A stretch of 64,000 nucleotides of DNA, taken from positions 682,001 to 746,000 of the forward strand of contig JACKQL020000025.1 in assembly GCA_018296165.2 (NCBI GenBank), given 5' to 3'. Position numbers and translations under genes: made by a program. Below are positions 1 through 10,931 of the stretch, one piece after another. Positions within the stretch are counted from its first letter, which is position 1; every line of letters starts with the position of its first letter. This DNA comes from Termitomyces sp. T153 (taxonomy: Eukaryota > Basidiomycota > Agaricomycetes > Agaricales > Lyophyllaceae). A model generated the notes under the pieces. It was not told the origin of the DNA, did not search any database, and worked only from the letters and a program-made list of their open reading frames with translations.

Positions 1-2
1 GG

Positions 3-905
3 ATTGGTAGAGAGTTGGAGGTGGACAAGGAAAACCATCCTGGAGGCCATCCAGCTAAGCTTACTCCATGTGATAAACAGGCTATTGTTCAACAAATCTC
101 AACTGGGAGACTTGATACAGCTGTTCAGGCCACCAATTTTATCAACAACATCATTTCCAACCCTGTCTCTCCTCAGACTGTCCAGAATGTGCTGAAGGAG
201 GAGGGGTATTGGTCTGCTACAAAGAGGAAAGTTCCTATGCTCAAAGCTAGACATCAGCAACTACAACTTAAATGGGCTCAAGAGCATCAGAACTGGACTG
301 TGGAGGACTGGAAAAGAGTGTTGTGGACAGATGAGACAAAGATTAACAGGATTGGGTCAGATGGAAAGCAGTATGTGTGGAAGCTACAAGGAGAAGGCAT
401 TTCAAACTAAACCACTACACCTACTGTGAAACATGGAGGAGGGAATAATCTCATGGTATGGGGCTGTATGGGTTGGAATGGGGTAGGAAAGCTGGTAGAG
501 GTGGTGGGGATCATGGATGCAGAGCAGTACTGTGAAATTTTGGATGATGGAGCAAAGGAGAGCTTTGAAAAGTTGGAGATGGAGGAGGGTGCCTGCTACT
601 TTCAACAGGACAATGACCCCAAACACAACTCCAAGAGGGCTAACAAGTGGTTTGAAGACAACAACTTTGATGTCCTCTGGTGGCCAGCCCAATCCCCTGA
701 TCTTAACCCTATTGAACACCTCTGGGAGTACCTCAAGGAGCAGCTTAGGCAGTATGAAACACCTCATGGTGTGCATGAATTGTGGGAGAGGGTTGCAAAG
801 GAGTGGGATGGAATACCAGCAGAGGTATGCCAAAGACTGATAGAAAGCATGCCTAGAAGGATTCAAGCAGTTATCAAGGCAAATGGAGGACATACAAAGT
901 ACTAA
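3..905 (+). pseudogene. Tc1-type DD34E transposase, one nonsense codon
   Basis: The frame is open from the left edge and reads a Tc1-family transposase: part of the N-terminal helix-turn-helix region, then the catalytic domain. Catalytic residues are visible: the first Asp in WTDETKIN, the second in QQDNDPKH, and the Glu in SPDLNPIEHLW, with 34 residues between the second Asp and the Glu. One in-frame TAA at 408-410 splits the protein between the first and second Asp. The rest of the frame, to TAA at 903-905, is uninterrupted, so this is a recently inactivated copy. The true start lies outside the window. The protein would excise and reinsert its own element at TA sites; a full-length source copy may exist elsewhere. 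Confidence 0.88.
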
Positions 906-922
906 ATACCAAAATTAGAGAT

Positions 923-1127
923 GCTCAAAAAACTGTCCCAATGAGTGAATATTTTAAAATGGCCATTACTCCATCAGTTTTGATTTAAATTACATAAACT
1001 AAAATGCAATTTGTAGCCATGATGCCATAGTATTTTACATGATTTAACCAGAATTTTAAATACTTCCAATCCTTCATGCCAATGTCATCTTTCAAAAAGT
1101 ATAAAACATTGGGACAGTTTTTTGAGC
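923..1127. repeat. Subterminal inverted repeat pair at Tc1 3' end
   Basis: Positions 923-943 and 1107-1127 are perfect 21-bp reverse complements. The outer copy is the inner part of the terminal inverted repeat. The two arms enclose about 160 bp of AT-rich non-coding DNA, so the 3' end alone has the shape of a small MITE-like unit. Confidence 0.8.
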
Positions 1128-1132
1128 CACTG

Positions 1133-1374
1133 TATAGTAAGTAGAAATAATGAAGCCACAAGAAGATGGCAATGGTGAACTGGTTGTTAGCAACCTGGAA
1201 AAGTCAGGTGGAATGTCAAGTAAAACAAAATGAAGCAAAGTATAGTCAAAGGCAAACCCATGCTATGACTGCTGGTATGATGGTTGTAATGTCACCAGTC
1301 TGTCAAGATAACAAACTAAATAAAGTAAATGAAATAAGAACAATGATTCCAAAAGAGATCAAATGCACAGGGAG
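1133..1374. other. Host side of LTR-B insertion, no clear gene
   Basis: This short AT-rich stretch lies between the Tc1 terminus and the left target duplication of the LTR-B complex. An open frame of 96 codons starts at 1166 but runs straight into the LTR and has no recognisable motif. It is the left half of the locus into which LTR-B inserted; the right half continues at 13490, in sequence that looks like another LTR element (see 13805). Confidence 0.4.
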
Positions 1375-1379
1375 GTTGC

Positions 1380-1534
1380 TATCAGGTTCTGCTGACCATG
1401 GGGGCTCAGCTACACTGGGCAAGTCCTTACTAGGCAGACATGATTCCCTGCACTGACAACTGGGCACTCGGAGGTGTTCCAAACACTGGGGACTTGTGAG
1501 GATAGTTAGTGGGAATTGATCCGAGCAAGTCTGG
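1380..1534 (-). repeat. LTR-B 3' fragment
   Basis: It matches the last about 155 bp of the solo LTR-B (reverse complement of about 59722-59876). The terminal TGACA has decayed to TGATA. It abuts the end of the inverted A LTR at 1535. The four bases 1531-1534 (CTGG on +, CCAG in LTR-B sense) are one copy of the presumed target duplication of element A; the intact LTR-B has CCGG at that point. Confidence 0.8.
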
Positions 1535-2512
1535 TGATGTGCTCCTATGCCACCTAGTGCTGTGCAGGAAACCTAAAAAGAGGACCTAACACTAGTCACT
1601 AGATAGAGTAGCTGGCAGTAGGAAGTTAATAGTTGAGGGCGAGTCAGTAACCATCCCAGAGAACTAGAGCAAAAGTTACATTGTGGAGTGAAGTTGATAG
1701 AAGTTGCTATTGCTAGCAGAAGTCAGTAAACTGGTTGCTAGCCATAGTCGCTAGCATCGTTAAGTTGGATTAACTAAAATAGGCACCCACAGTTGGCACC
1801 ACACTAAGTCGAGGTCGAAGTCGAGGAGGCTTATTGCTAAGCCTGGGTTGAAGGCGATAAAAAGAGCAAAAGAGGCAAAGTGAAATCTCTTGCTGGTAAG
1901 CTCAAAGATAGCAGTTCTCCGATTGTTCTGTTTTTTAGTGTCTATGTACAGTCAGTATTTATATGTTTCAAAGTATAGTATGGGAAAGTAAACAAATAGG
2001 CACCACTAGTGATGGTGTCTGTCACTGTGTTTAGGGTGCATACGAGGCGTCAGTCTGTAACTAAGTGAAAAATCATAGGCAAAGTCTTGGCAGCACCTAA
2101 TTGCAAATGAAACCAAAAAGTAATGAGTCCAATGTCAATACCTGAAGCGTAGATGCCATTCAAGTATGTTGGTAAGCTTGGCAAAAGAAATGATAGTAAA
2201 AAGGTATGCATCTGATAATTTGTCCATATATAGTAAGAGAATGCCGTTTTGTCGCTAGAGTTGCTAGGGTCGGTAATAATTGTTGCTAGGGAGGGTCTAG
2301 GCCTTGATGATTTAGGCCCAAGTTCCAGACTCCATGTGATGTTTCTCATGATTGGTAAGTCTCGTGGTTGCTAAAGTCTCGTGCTTCGGTCCAATCCTTG
2401 GGCTAAGTCTTGTGTGCTGAGTGTTGTGACTTGTGTCGGATTCAAGGTAGTCAGCTGCCGCTAAGTCCAAAATGCCAAAAAAATAGTGCTCAGCAATAAC
2501 TGGGGCTCATCA
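1535..2512 (-). repeat. LTR of Gypsy element A (3' LTR, minus orientation)
   Basis: It is the reverse complement of the LTR at 3146-4103 over its full length. Read on the minus strand it starts TGATGAG at 2512 and ends CACATCA at 1535, a short TGATG/CATCA terminal inversion as expected of an LTR. It is about 978 bp long. The differences seen from the other copy are mostly C/T and G/A transitions. A minus-strand open frame at 2050-2349 lies entirely inside the LTR and is not a gene. Confidence 0.85.
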
Positions 2513-3145
2513 TCCTCCCCTGGTTATAACCAACACCCATTGACTCCATCAAGCTCCGCCAAGCCCCACCACCACAGCTGATGTTCCCAGAGCTCTCCAG
2601 TAGTTAGTATATAAGGTGTAGAGTAGCTCCTTGTACTCTAGTCTTGAGATTACCTACCTTACCTGATGTGTTTCTGATTGTTTCTTCTTGTGTTTCATGT
2701 TCCATGTCTTGTTTTCCTTATTCTCAGTCTCCTGGTCTTATCTTGTCTCTATTTTGTTATCATTTTGTTATCATTCCATGTCTCTGCCTGAATCTATTCT
2801 TGTTCCCATCTCGTCTCTGTCTCATTTTGTTTGACTCCATCTCATCTCATTTGATTCTGTCTATCATGTTCAAGTCCTCTCGACCATAACACCCTCACAA
2901 ACTCCGCGATTACAATTACAAACCTCCAACACTCTTTCACCAACTCCGGACCTCGCTACATGCTCGGCTCCAAACCCTATCAATCCCTGTTCATCCCCCA
3001 TCAGAACTCCAGCTCCACTCCCATCATTTGCATAGCCTCCACCCCCTCCACACCCACAATACTCACATATGGACTTATGCCTGAACCCTGCCAAGCCCGT
3101 CCCCCTTCCCTGCAACTCATCCTCTACCCCTCCAGACCTCCCTGG
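2513..3145 (+). repeat. LTR-B middle fragment, inverted relative to its ends
   Basis: It aligns colinearly with solo LTR-B from about 59094 to 59727, including the TATA-like stretch near 2608, the TC-rich block and the CCTCCACACCC-type run. Orientation is opposite to the two LTR-B end fragments of the same complex. It ends with CTGG at 3142-3145 next to the start of the A LTR, the other copy of the presumed CCGG target duplication. Open frames at 2644-2889 and on the opposite strand also occur in the solo copy and reflect shared LTR sequence. Confidence 0.8.
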
Positions 3146-4103
3146 TGATGAGCCCCAGCTATCACTGAGCACCATGTTTTTGGCATTTTGGACTTAGCGG
3201 CAGCTGACTACCTTGAATCTGACACAAGTCACAATACTCAGCACACGAGACTTAGCCCAAGGATTGGACCGAAGCATGAGACTTTAGCAACTGCGAGACT
3301 TATCGATCACAAGAAACATCACGTGGAGTCTGGAACTTGGGCCTAAATCATCAAGGCCTAGACCCTCCCTAGTAACGATTATTGGTGACCCTAGCAACTC
3401 TAGCGACAAAACGGCATTCTCTTATTATATATGGACAAATTATCAGATGTGTACCTTTTTACTATCATTTCTTTTGCCAAGCTTACCAACATACTTGAAT
3501 GGCATCTACGCTTCAGGTATTGACATCGGACTCATTACTTTTTGGTTTCATTTGCAATTAGGTGCCGCCAAGACTTCACCTATGATTTTTCACTTAGTTA
3601 CAGACTGACACCTCATATGCTCCCTAAACACAGTGACAGATGCCATTGCTAGTGGTGCCTATTTGTTTACTTTCCCATACTATACTTTGAAACATATAAA
3701 TACTGACTGTACATAGACATAGAAAGAAGAACAATTGGAGCACTGCTATCTTTGAGCTTACCAGCAAGAGATTTCACTTTGCCTCTTTTGCTCTTTTTAT
3801 CACCTTCAACCCAGGCTTAGCAATAAGCCTCCTCGACTTCGACCTTGACTTAGTGTGGTGCCAACTGTGGGTGCCTATTTTAGTTAATCCGATTTAACAA
3901 TGCTAGCAACTATGGCTAGCGACCCGTTTACTGACTTCTATCGACTTCACTCCATGACATAACTTCCGCTCTAGTTCTCTGGGACGGTTACTGACTCGCC
4001 CTCAACTATTAACTTCCTACTGCCAGCTACTCTATCTAGTGACTAGCATTAGGTCCTCTTTTTAGGTTTCCTGCATGGCACCAGGCAGCATAGGAGCACA
4101 TCA
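3146..4103 (+). repeat. LTR of Gypsy element A (5' LTR)
   Basis: The LTR starts TGATGAG and ends CACATCA. A TATA-like sequence (CATATAAATA, near 3690) is a plausible Pol II promoter, by position and composition only. A candidate primer-binding site starting TGGAGCCCACTGC lies at 4107, three bases after the LTR, as in many Ty3/Gypsy elements. The gag frame follows directly. Confidence 0.85.
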
Positions 4104-4106
4104 TTT

Positions 4107-4123
4107 TGGAGCCCACTGCAAGG
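4107..4123 (+). promoter_or_regulatory. Candidate primer-binding site of element A
   Basis: TGGAGCCCACTGCAAGG begins three bases after the 5' LTR. A site starting TGG, complementary to a tRNA CCA end, is expected at this position. The priming tRNA was not identified. Confidence 0.45.
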
Positions 4124-4458
4124 GAACTTTGAAGTTAACCATTCCACCAGAAACCAGAGCTCAAGCAAAACATCGCTTGGAAAACCTTGTTGAATCACCT
4201 CCACCTTCATTTTTGACCCCTCAGCACTCTTTGCCAGCAACCTGTCTTCAACCTCTTGCCAATGAACTCAAAACCACTAAAAACCTTCATGACATTAGTG
4301 AAATCCTTGCCAATTTTCCAGGCACCTTTATCAAAAGTTTCCTTGACGCACCACTCTCACCTTTGACTTTGACCAACTCTATCTTTTTCCCAGAAGCCCA
4401 ATCTATCCCTTCATCACCAACTAACCCCCTTCCTTTGCTAAACCCAACAATCGCTAAT

Positions 4459-5703
4459 ATGAACAATGACCCCACTGCTCAGCGTGCTAGAATGCTGCCA
4501 CACAATGACACAACTGTGCCTAAATGGGATGAGAGTCACCCTAGGGAACTCCCCCAATACTTCAAGGAACTAGAATACCTCTTTGCTGACTGCAGCATCA
4601 CTGATGACACCCAGAAGAAGGAATATGCATTGCAATACGTCTCTTATGACACAGCAGAAACCTGGCTTGGCTTACCTGAATTTGGCGACAATATCAGCAA
4701 CAACACTCCCTGACCATATACTTATGAGGAATGGAAATTGGCAGTGCTTAGGTTGTACCCTGGTGCTGATGCTAGCACTCGTTATAACCTCGGCAACTTG
4801 GAACGACTGGTCAACCAGACTTTTAACAGTGGCTTAGTGACTTTGGGAAGGTTCTCCAATTACTACAGGGATTTCCAACATATCGCCAGATGGTTACTTG
4901 CTAATGATAAACTCTATTGAAACGAGGAACGTCACTTGTTCCAACAAGGTATTCCTACGTCACTATGGTCCAAAATCATTTGTCACCTCGAAATCACTCT
5001 TCCCAACCACTATCTGGAGGACCCTTACGATGTTGACCAAGTTTTCGAGGGTGCCAAATGGGTTTTAAAGGGGATGGACACCTCTACAACTAAGACCAGC
5101 AATGGCACCAGTGGTATTCCTTCATCATCACCAATCACTAATGCACCAGCTGCCCCTTCACCTATGCCTAAGCAAGAAACTTTGGAATTAACAACTACCA
5201 CAGCAATAGTCAGTGCCTTGAAATGTTTGGAAGCTCTTTTGACCAATGGTAACACCCAACCTTGTCAACAGTTTGCTAATAGCACTTGCCACTTTCGTGG
5301 CAAAATTGGTCACACCATGGTCCATGGCATGTGTATGAAACTGGAGCAAATGATTCAACAGGGTAAGGTCCGTCAGAATGCTGAGGAAAAGATCATTTTA
5401 CCATCAGGCACAATGATCCCTAATTATTTCGGCAAGCAACTATATATGGAATGCATCGAGGAATGGCATAGGCTTAACCCTGGACAAATTGTTACTGGCA
5501 GACTCTCTTCCAACACTAACCCAGATCCCGAGCAAGCAGCTATGCAGCAGTCACTAATTCACAAAGTAATGCAACAGGACATTGCTATGGGCCAAGCACT
5601 AAGCAAGGAAGAATGGATCAAGGCTTTGGAACATGAACTCTTTGCACTCAGGCAACCTGATGAAAAGTTTGATGGCGTACAAGTCCTCCATGCAGCTTAT
5701 TGA
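4459..5703 (+). pseudogene. gag: Element A Gag, interrupted by TGA codons
   Basis: The frame beginning at ATG 4459 resembles the Gag of Agaricomycete Ty3/Gypsy elements: a PKWDESHPRELPQYF segment, then ITDDTQKKEYALQYV and a capsid-like helical region around VNQTFNSGLVTLGRF. The same frame contains TGA at 4711-4713, TGA at 4918-4920 and TGA at 5701-5703, while the protein sense continues across each. All three are explained by CGA to TGA changes. The frame also extends upstream into the LTR (4075), but the internal region starts after 4103, so 4459 is the more likely start. The protein would have formed the virus-like particle. It is not functional here. Confidence 0.8.
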
Positions 5704-7339
5704 CCAGCAAACAATACCCCAAAGGCAACACCCCCGACTAGCAACACTTCAGCAACTTCATCCTCTTCTGATTCAACTTCAGCTCCTGCCACTAAGCCCG
5801 CAGACAAAGGCAAAGCATCTGAACATACTGTCATTAATGAACAACTGCCCATTGCTAAGGAACCCATTGCTCAGCCTCCCATTCATCCGTTTTCTGGCAT
5901 CCCTGGTTGCTATGTACTCCCTGCTAACAGGAATTTCACTGCTCCCAACTGAACTAACAATGGCACATATCAAACTATGCCACCCATTTATGACATTGAG
6001 CAGTCCAAGGCAGTTTTTGAATGGGTTTTAAGCACCAAGGTTACAGTATTGGTTGGCAAACTTTGCTCAGTATCACAGGACATCCAGAATCAGTTTAGAA
6101 CAGTGGTTACGCCCAAACAACTAGTAGGCACTAGCGCTAATACGGTACAGGATCCAAGCAACATTTTTGAAGATATATTGCTGACTTTTGCTATTGAAGA
6201 ACCCCAGTTTTCACTAGGATCTAATGTCAATACTGTTAACGGACTTACCTTGGATAGGGCACCTTTTGCATCTGTTGACCCCATCGAAGCCTACATCAAT
6301 TTGCTACCCCATGGAGAAGAGCCCATGGTGCTCACTGTTGCTAAGGATTCTCAGTCACTGTGTACCATCATAATGCTGATTGACAATAAAGAGGAAGTAG
6401 AATGCATTCACGACAGTGGCTCACAGATTATTTTGATGTCAGTGGAAATTGCCAGTGACCTGGGACTATCCTATGATCCCAACATAGTTTTAAACATGCA
6501 GAGCGCTAACAGCACCATGGACCAATTGCTAGGACTTGCTCAAAACGTACCATGTACTATTGGTGACATTATGGTTTATCTCCAAATCCACATTTTACGG
6601 TCTCCTGCCTACAACATTCTACTTGGACACCCCTTTGATGTATTAACTCAAAGTATGATCAACATGCTTAGCGACGTCAAAACTACTATAACAATTATGG
6701 ACCCCAATACTGGCCAACGGTGCACTATTCCTACATTTCCTTGTGGCAAATCCAAAAGGAACCACTGCCAGAATGTTTGCTTCGAAACAGAAGCACCCCG
6801 TTGCTTTCATCACCAAAGGCATGGGTGAAGAAGATAGCGACATAGCAATTGTTATCAGCTATGACCATTCAACTGGTCTAGCGATTTGTATAGCTTCTTG
6901 TGATTTGGCCAACGACATTTTACTTACTAATTCTGACATACAGACTAATCCTGTGCTAGCATACCTTTATGCTATGGCTAGCGACATATCTGATTTGTCC
7001 CTTCCACCTCATTCTTATCTAGTTTCTGCTGATACATCTAATCCCTTGATTCTTGGACAGACTTTACCACTTGATACACACGTTACAGGCACTACCCCCA
7101 CCTATGTTAACATTCCATTCCCCACTCAATTTGTTGCTAACAAACCCCCTAAGCAAAGAGGAGTTCAAGTAAAGAAGAAGTACAAACCTGTTGCCATGAA
7201 AACCAAACCAGTTGCCAGCCACGTTAGCGAGGATTTCCAAATCAAGCACCAGATTATTGGCAATCTGCTAGCAACAATCCCTCAGCTCAATCCAAATCCC
7301 CCACCTTTCATCCCAACAAAGCAATTCACTAGTGAATGA
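5704..7339 (+). pseudogene. Element A protease region, stop and frameshift
   Basis: The gag frame continues after TGA 5701 through a low-complexity Ser/Thr/Pro stretch, another TGA at 5950-5952, and a segment around IEQSKAVFEWVLSTKV that precedes protease in this lineage. The retropepsin active-site triad Asp-Ser-Gly is at 6412-6420, with a C-terminal ILLGHPFDVL strand (about residues 85 further on). Between about 6743 and 6826 the sense passes to the next frame, so a small indel is inferred there. The second frame runs to TGA 7337-7339. It would cleave Gag-Pol; here it is dead. Confidence 0.78.
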
Positions 7340-8932
7340 CAAGCAAAACTTGTTAAGGACCATGACACAGGATTCCTCACTACTGACAAAATCAATGTAC
7401 TAGTCAACATGGTCACCAAGCAGGAAAAAGCTTTTGCTTGGGAAGATTCTGAACGAGGAAGTTTGCGCCCCGACTTTTTCCCACCAGTATGCATACCAAC
7501 AATTCTGCGTGTACTGTGGGTCCAGCATAATTGCCCCATACCCCCAGGACTAGAAAAGGAAGTATGCGAGATTATTCATGACAAGATTAGCGTTGGTGTT
7601 TATGAACCTTCGAACTTTGCTTACTGCTTGCAATGGTTTTGTGTTCTCAAGAAGAATGGTAAGCTCAGAATTGTGCAGTCTTGAGCTGCTAAACCATGTC
7701 ACCATTCACCATTCTGGAGTACCACCCTTTCCAGACCATGTTGCAGAATCTTTTGCTGGATGCATCTGTAGTGCCACTCTCAACCTCTATGTTGGCTACA
7801 ACGAGCAACTTATTGACCCTGCTTCATGTGACTTAATGACATTCCAGACTCTGTTTGGCGCTCTTCATTTAGTAACCTTGCCAATGGGATGGACCAACTC
7901 TGTGCCTATTTTTCACAATGATATTACTTTCATTTTGCAGCCAGAGATCTCCCATAACATGCTCAGCTTTATTGACGACATTGGTGTTAAAGGACCCAAG
8001 GACTGGAAATTGTTAATGGTAAACCTGCAAAGCATCCTGCTAATCCAAACATTCACCTAGCACTATGGGAGTTCTTTCAGCTTCTCAACAGGGTTCTCTA
8101 GAGAATGAAATATTGTGGTAGCACTTTTTCTAGTCACAAACTGGTTCTTTGTGCCCTGACTTTCAAAATTCTAGGTCATGTTTGCACTCCTAGCAGACAA
8201 ATCCCTGACAAAAGTCACTTAGCCCTAATTGAGCAGTGGAGCCATTGCAAGTTGCTATCAAAAGTCCGAGCCTTTTTGGGCACAGTTGGGGTACTTAGGA
8301 TTTTTGTCAAGAACTTTGCCCATCGAGCCAACAACCTAACAAAACTTGCTCACATTGGCGTCCCTTTTGAGTTTGGCCCTGACCAGATAAATGCTCAATG
8401 TGACCTCATGAAAGCCTTACAAGACACTAAGCCCCTAGTTCCTATTGACTATGAGTTGCCTGACCCTGTCATCCTAGCAGTGGACACCTTGTACATAGCG
8501 GTTGGATATTACCTTTGCCAGTGCACTAGCAACAATTGCAAGGAACACCGCTACAACCGCTTTGGATCGATTATGCTAAACAACAGAGAAGCCAGATTCA
8601 GTCAGCCCAAGTTGGAACTCTATGGCCTTTATCGAGCACTACAAGCTTTACAGATGTACCTCATTGGTGTTAGGAACCTTATCATCAAAGTTGACGCTCG
8701 CTACATTAAGGGTATGCTTCAGAACCCTGATATCCAGCCTTCTGCTAGCATGAACTGCTGGATTATGGCGATTTTGATGTTTCACTTCAAGCTGGTCCAC
8801 ATCAAAGGAACTTTCCATAGCCCCGATGGTCTTTTGCAATGCCTGCCACAGCCTGGCAACCCCCCAGCGGATGATAGCAACAGCTCTGTTTATGAGGATT
8901 GGATCGATTGCTTACATGGGTTCATTCACTAA
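7340..8932 (+). pseudogene. Element A reverse transcriptase-RNase H
   Basis: Reverse transcriptase begins in the frame of 7409 (FAWEDSERGSLRPDFFPP), shifts frame near 7680 where a TGA also occurs, and continues in the frame of 7578-8060 with GALHLVTLPMGWTNSV and the catalytic FIDD box at 7968-7979. Another break lies near 8060, after which the connection and RNase H-like domain reads cleanly from about 8105 to 8932 (VRAFLGTVGVLRIFVKNFAH, then DPVILAVDTLYIAVGYYL). At least two frameshifts and one nonsense codon make it non-functional. The domain order PR-RT-RH-IN places the element in Ty3/Gypsy. Confidence 0.85.
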
Positions 8933-9109
8933 GTTCAGCTACCACTGCCACTACTTTGCCAAGTTTCCACAGCTTCCCATCATCTACCTCCTTTGGCTGA
9001 GTATGCTTATTCGCATCCTTTAGCAACTTTTGCCAGTGATGCCGGCACTGCCCCCCAGTTAGTGACTAGCAACAATATTCAGCCTCTCTGAGATGATGGC
9101 ACCACTACA

Positions 9110-10524
9110 TATAGCGATGTACCTTGCAGCGCCAAAGCTATTGCCAGCAACGCTTGCATACTTCTAGTTGAAAAATGGCTTCACAATCTCAACAGACCCA
9201 AGGGCCTTAGCAACAAAGACTATGCCACTTTTGTTTGCTATGCCTCTATGTTCTTTGCTACCAGAGGCAAACTTTGGTGAAGAAGTCAAGATGGCGCTCA
9301 TAAGCTGTTCATGCCTATCACTAGCTGCTTACGGGTCTTGAAAGCTATGCATGATGACTTGGGTCATAGAGGAATTTTTGCTACTTGCTTAGCCCTTTGA
9401 GAACGATTTTGGTAGCTTCAAGTTAGCGCTGATATAGTATGGTACCTTCAGACTTGCCACCTCTGCCAAATACACCAGATGACCAAAGTTCTCATCCTGC
9501 CAACTGTCACTACACCAGCGCCCTTGTTCAGCAAGATATACATGGACACTATGTTCATGCCTCCCTCTAATAAGTTCAAATATATCATTCAAGGACATTG
9601 TTTGCTAACTCATTACCCCGAGTCTCACATGCTCGCAAGAGAGAACACCAAAGCTATCACTAGGTGGCTATACAAGGATGTCATCTGTCATTGGGGAGCA
9701 CTTAGTAAAATCGTTACTGACAATGGACCTCCCATCCTAAAGGCAGCTACCTACTTGGCAAAGAAGTATAACTTGCACCACATCCAGATCTCTGGTTACA
9801 ATAAGCGTGCTAATGGAATAGTAGAGTGGCCCCATTTCGATGTTTGCCAAGCCCTCTTCAAAGCAGTTGATGGTGATCAGTCCAGGTGGAGTACTGCTAC
9901 TTACTCTGTATTTTGGTCAGAACAGGTTACTGTTCACAAGCAAATGGGTTGCTCCCCTTACTTTGCGACAACCGGTATCCACCCTCTCTTGCCAGCTGAC
10001 ATAGTAGAAGCAGCATATTTGCAACCACTGCCAAACTCGTAGCCCACCGAGCAATTGATCTTCAATGTCACCAAGAGGATCTTGACTGCCTTCACAGTCA
10101 CGTTCTTAGTGCTTGTCGCCTAGCAGCCATTTGCTTCAAAACAGAACATGCCGCTACAATCTGCAATTACAACTTCAAAGCAGGCAACCTTGTACTGATG
10201 AGGAATACTAGAATTGAGGTAACACATAACAAGAAGATGAAGCCTCGTTATCTAGGCCCCTTAGTGGTAATCTCTCACAACCATGGAGGCGCTTACATTA
10301 TTTGTGAACTAGATGGCACCATACTGCATTGTCCCATTGCTGCCTTTCGTTTAGTTCCCTATTTCACTAGAGAACACATAACAGTACCTAGCAATGCTTT
10401 TGACATTGACACCTCTCGACTCAGAGAACTGGAGCAAACTGAACTTGTCGATGACAACAATACTGGCGACGTCACCAGTGAAGAAGAAAACTACCTTTCA
10501 CTAAGCCTTAGTGACTTATCTTGA
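9110..10524 (+). pseudogene. Element A integrase with GPY/F-like end
   Basis: A zinc-binding HHCC region (HDDLGH near 9352, CHLC near 9457) is broken by TGA and TAG codons. The catalytic core follows in the frame of 9479-10042 with Asp in YMDTMF (near 9544), Asp in VTDNGPP (9719) and Glu in NGIVEW (near 9825), about 34 residues after the second Asp. After a TAG near 10042 and a frame change, 10198-10524 has a GPY/F-like motif (KPRYLGPLVVI) and an acidic tail. The protein would join the cDNA to host DNA. Several C-to-T type stops inactivate it. Confidence 0.82.
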
Positions 10525-10931
10525 CTCTGCTTCATTGCTTATTGTGCCAACCCCTATTATCCATTAAATCCTTTTGTTTTTGCTACTCTTTCACTGTTGT
10601 TACTTCGGTTAAGAAGCCTTTCACAGACACATTATTTTACATTCTTTTCTTGCTTTGATGCTGTGCTTGGCCCTGCTGTTGCCAGCGCTCAGCACGCCTC
10701 TAGAGGTATTTTGCCATGATGATCTACTGAGCGTTTGCCTTCATGCATCACTAGCGTTAGGTGACAGTCGCCAGTGTGTAATACCCCATTGATCTTGTTT
10801 TTGTTTTGTTTGGTTTCTCTCAGACTCTGAATCGTCGCCAAGTATTAAACATTTTGGGGCCTCTTAAGGGGGCTAGTCTGTGTCCGTACCATGAAAACTA
10901 AAAGAAAATAATATACAGGAGGCGACTGGTG
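10525..10931. other. Element A non-coding spacer after pol
   Basis: About 400 bp between the pol remnant and the antisense frames. It contains T-rich stretches and a purine-rich segment (10889-10925) but no LTR start, so this is not the element's 3' end; the internal region continues to about 13127. Confidence 0.5.

Larger units (their letters stand above)
1..1132 (+). mobile_element. Tc1-like DNA transposon, 5' end outside window
   Basis: This is the right-hand part of a Tc1/mariner element. It carries a DD34E transposase (3-905) and ends in a terminal inverted repeat at 1107-1132 whose last bases are CCACTG, followed by TA at 1133-1134, the usual Tc1 target. A 21-bp copy of the inner part of that terminal repeat lies in opposite orientation at 923-943, just after the transposase stop. 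The left terminus is outside the window. The element sits next to the LTR-B/A complex, so it is part of a transposon-rich island. Confidence 0.85.

Noticed and set aside
2050..2349. 99-codon minus-strand frame
   Set aside because: It lies wholly within the element A LTR and is mirrored, with stops, in the other LTR copy.
2644..2889. 81-codon frame with a Ser/Phe-rich hydrophobic protein, repeated at 59224-59469
   Set aside because: It is the same CT-rich part of LTR-B in two copies; conservation reflects LTR identity, not coding selection.
4075..4458. Gag start at ATG 4075
   Set aside because: It is inside the LTR, before the primer-binding site, so it cannot be the normal internal start.
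10889..10931. Purine-rich run as the polypurine tract and 3' border of element A
   Set aside because: No LTR start follows, and the antisense frames and the GTATGGAGGG end near 13127 fit the border better.
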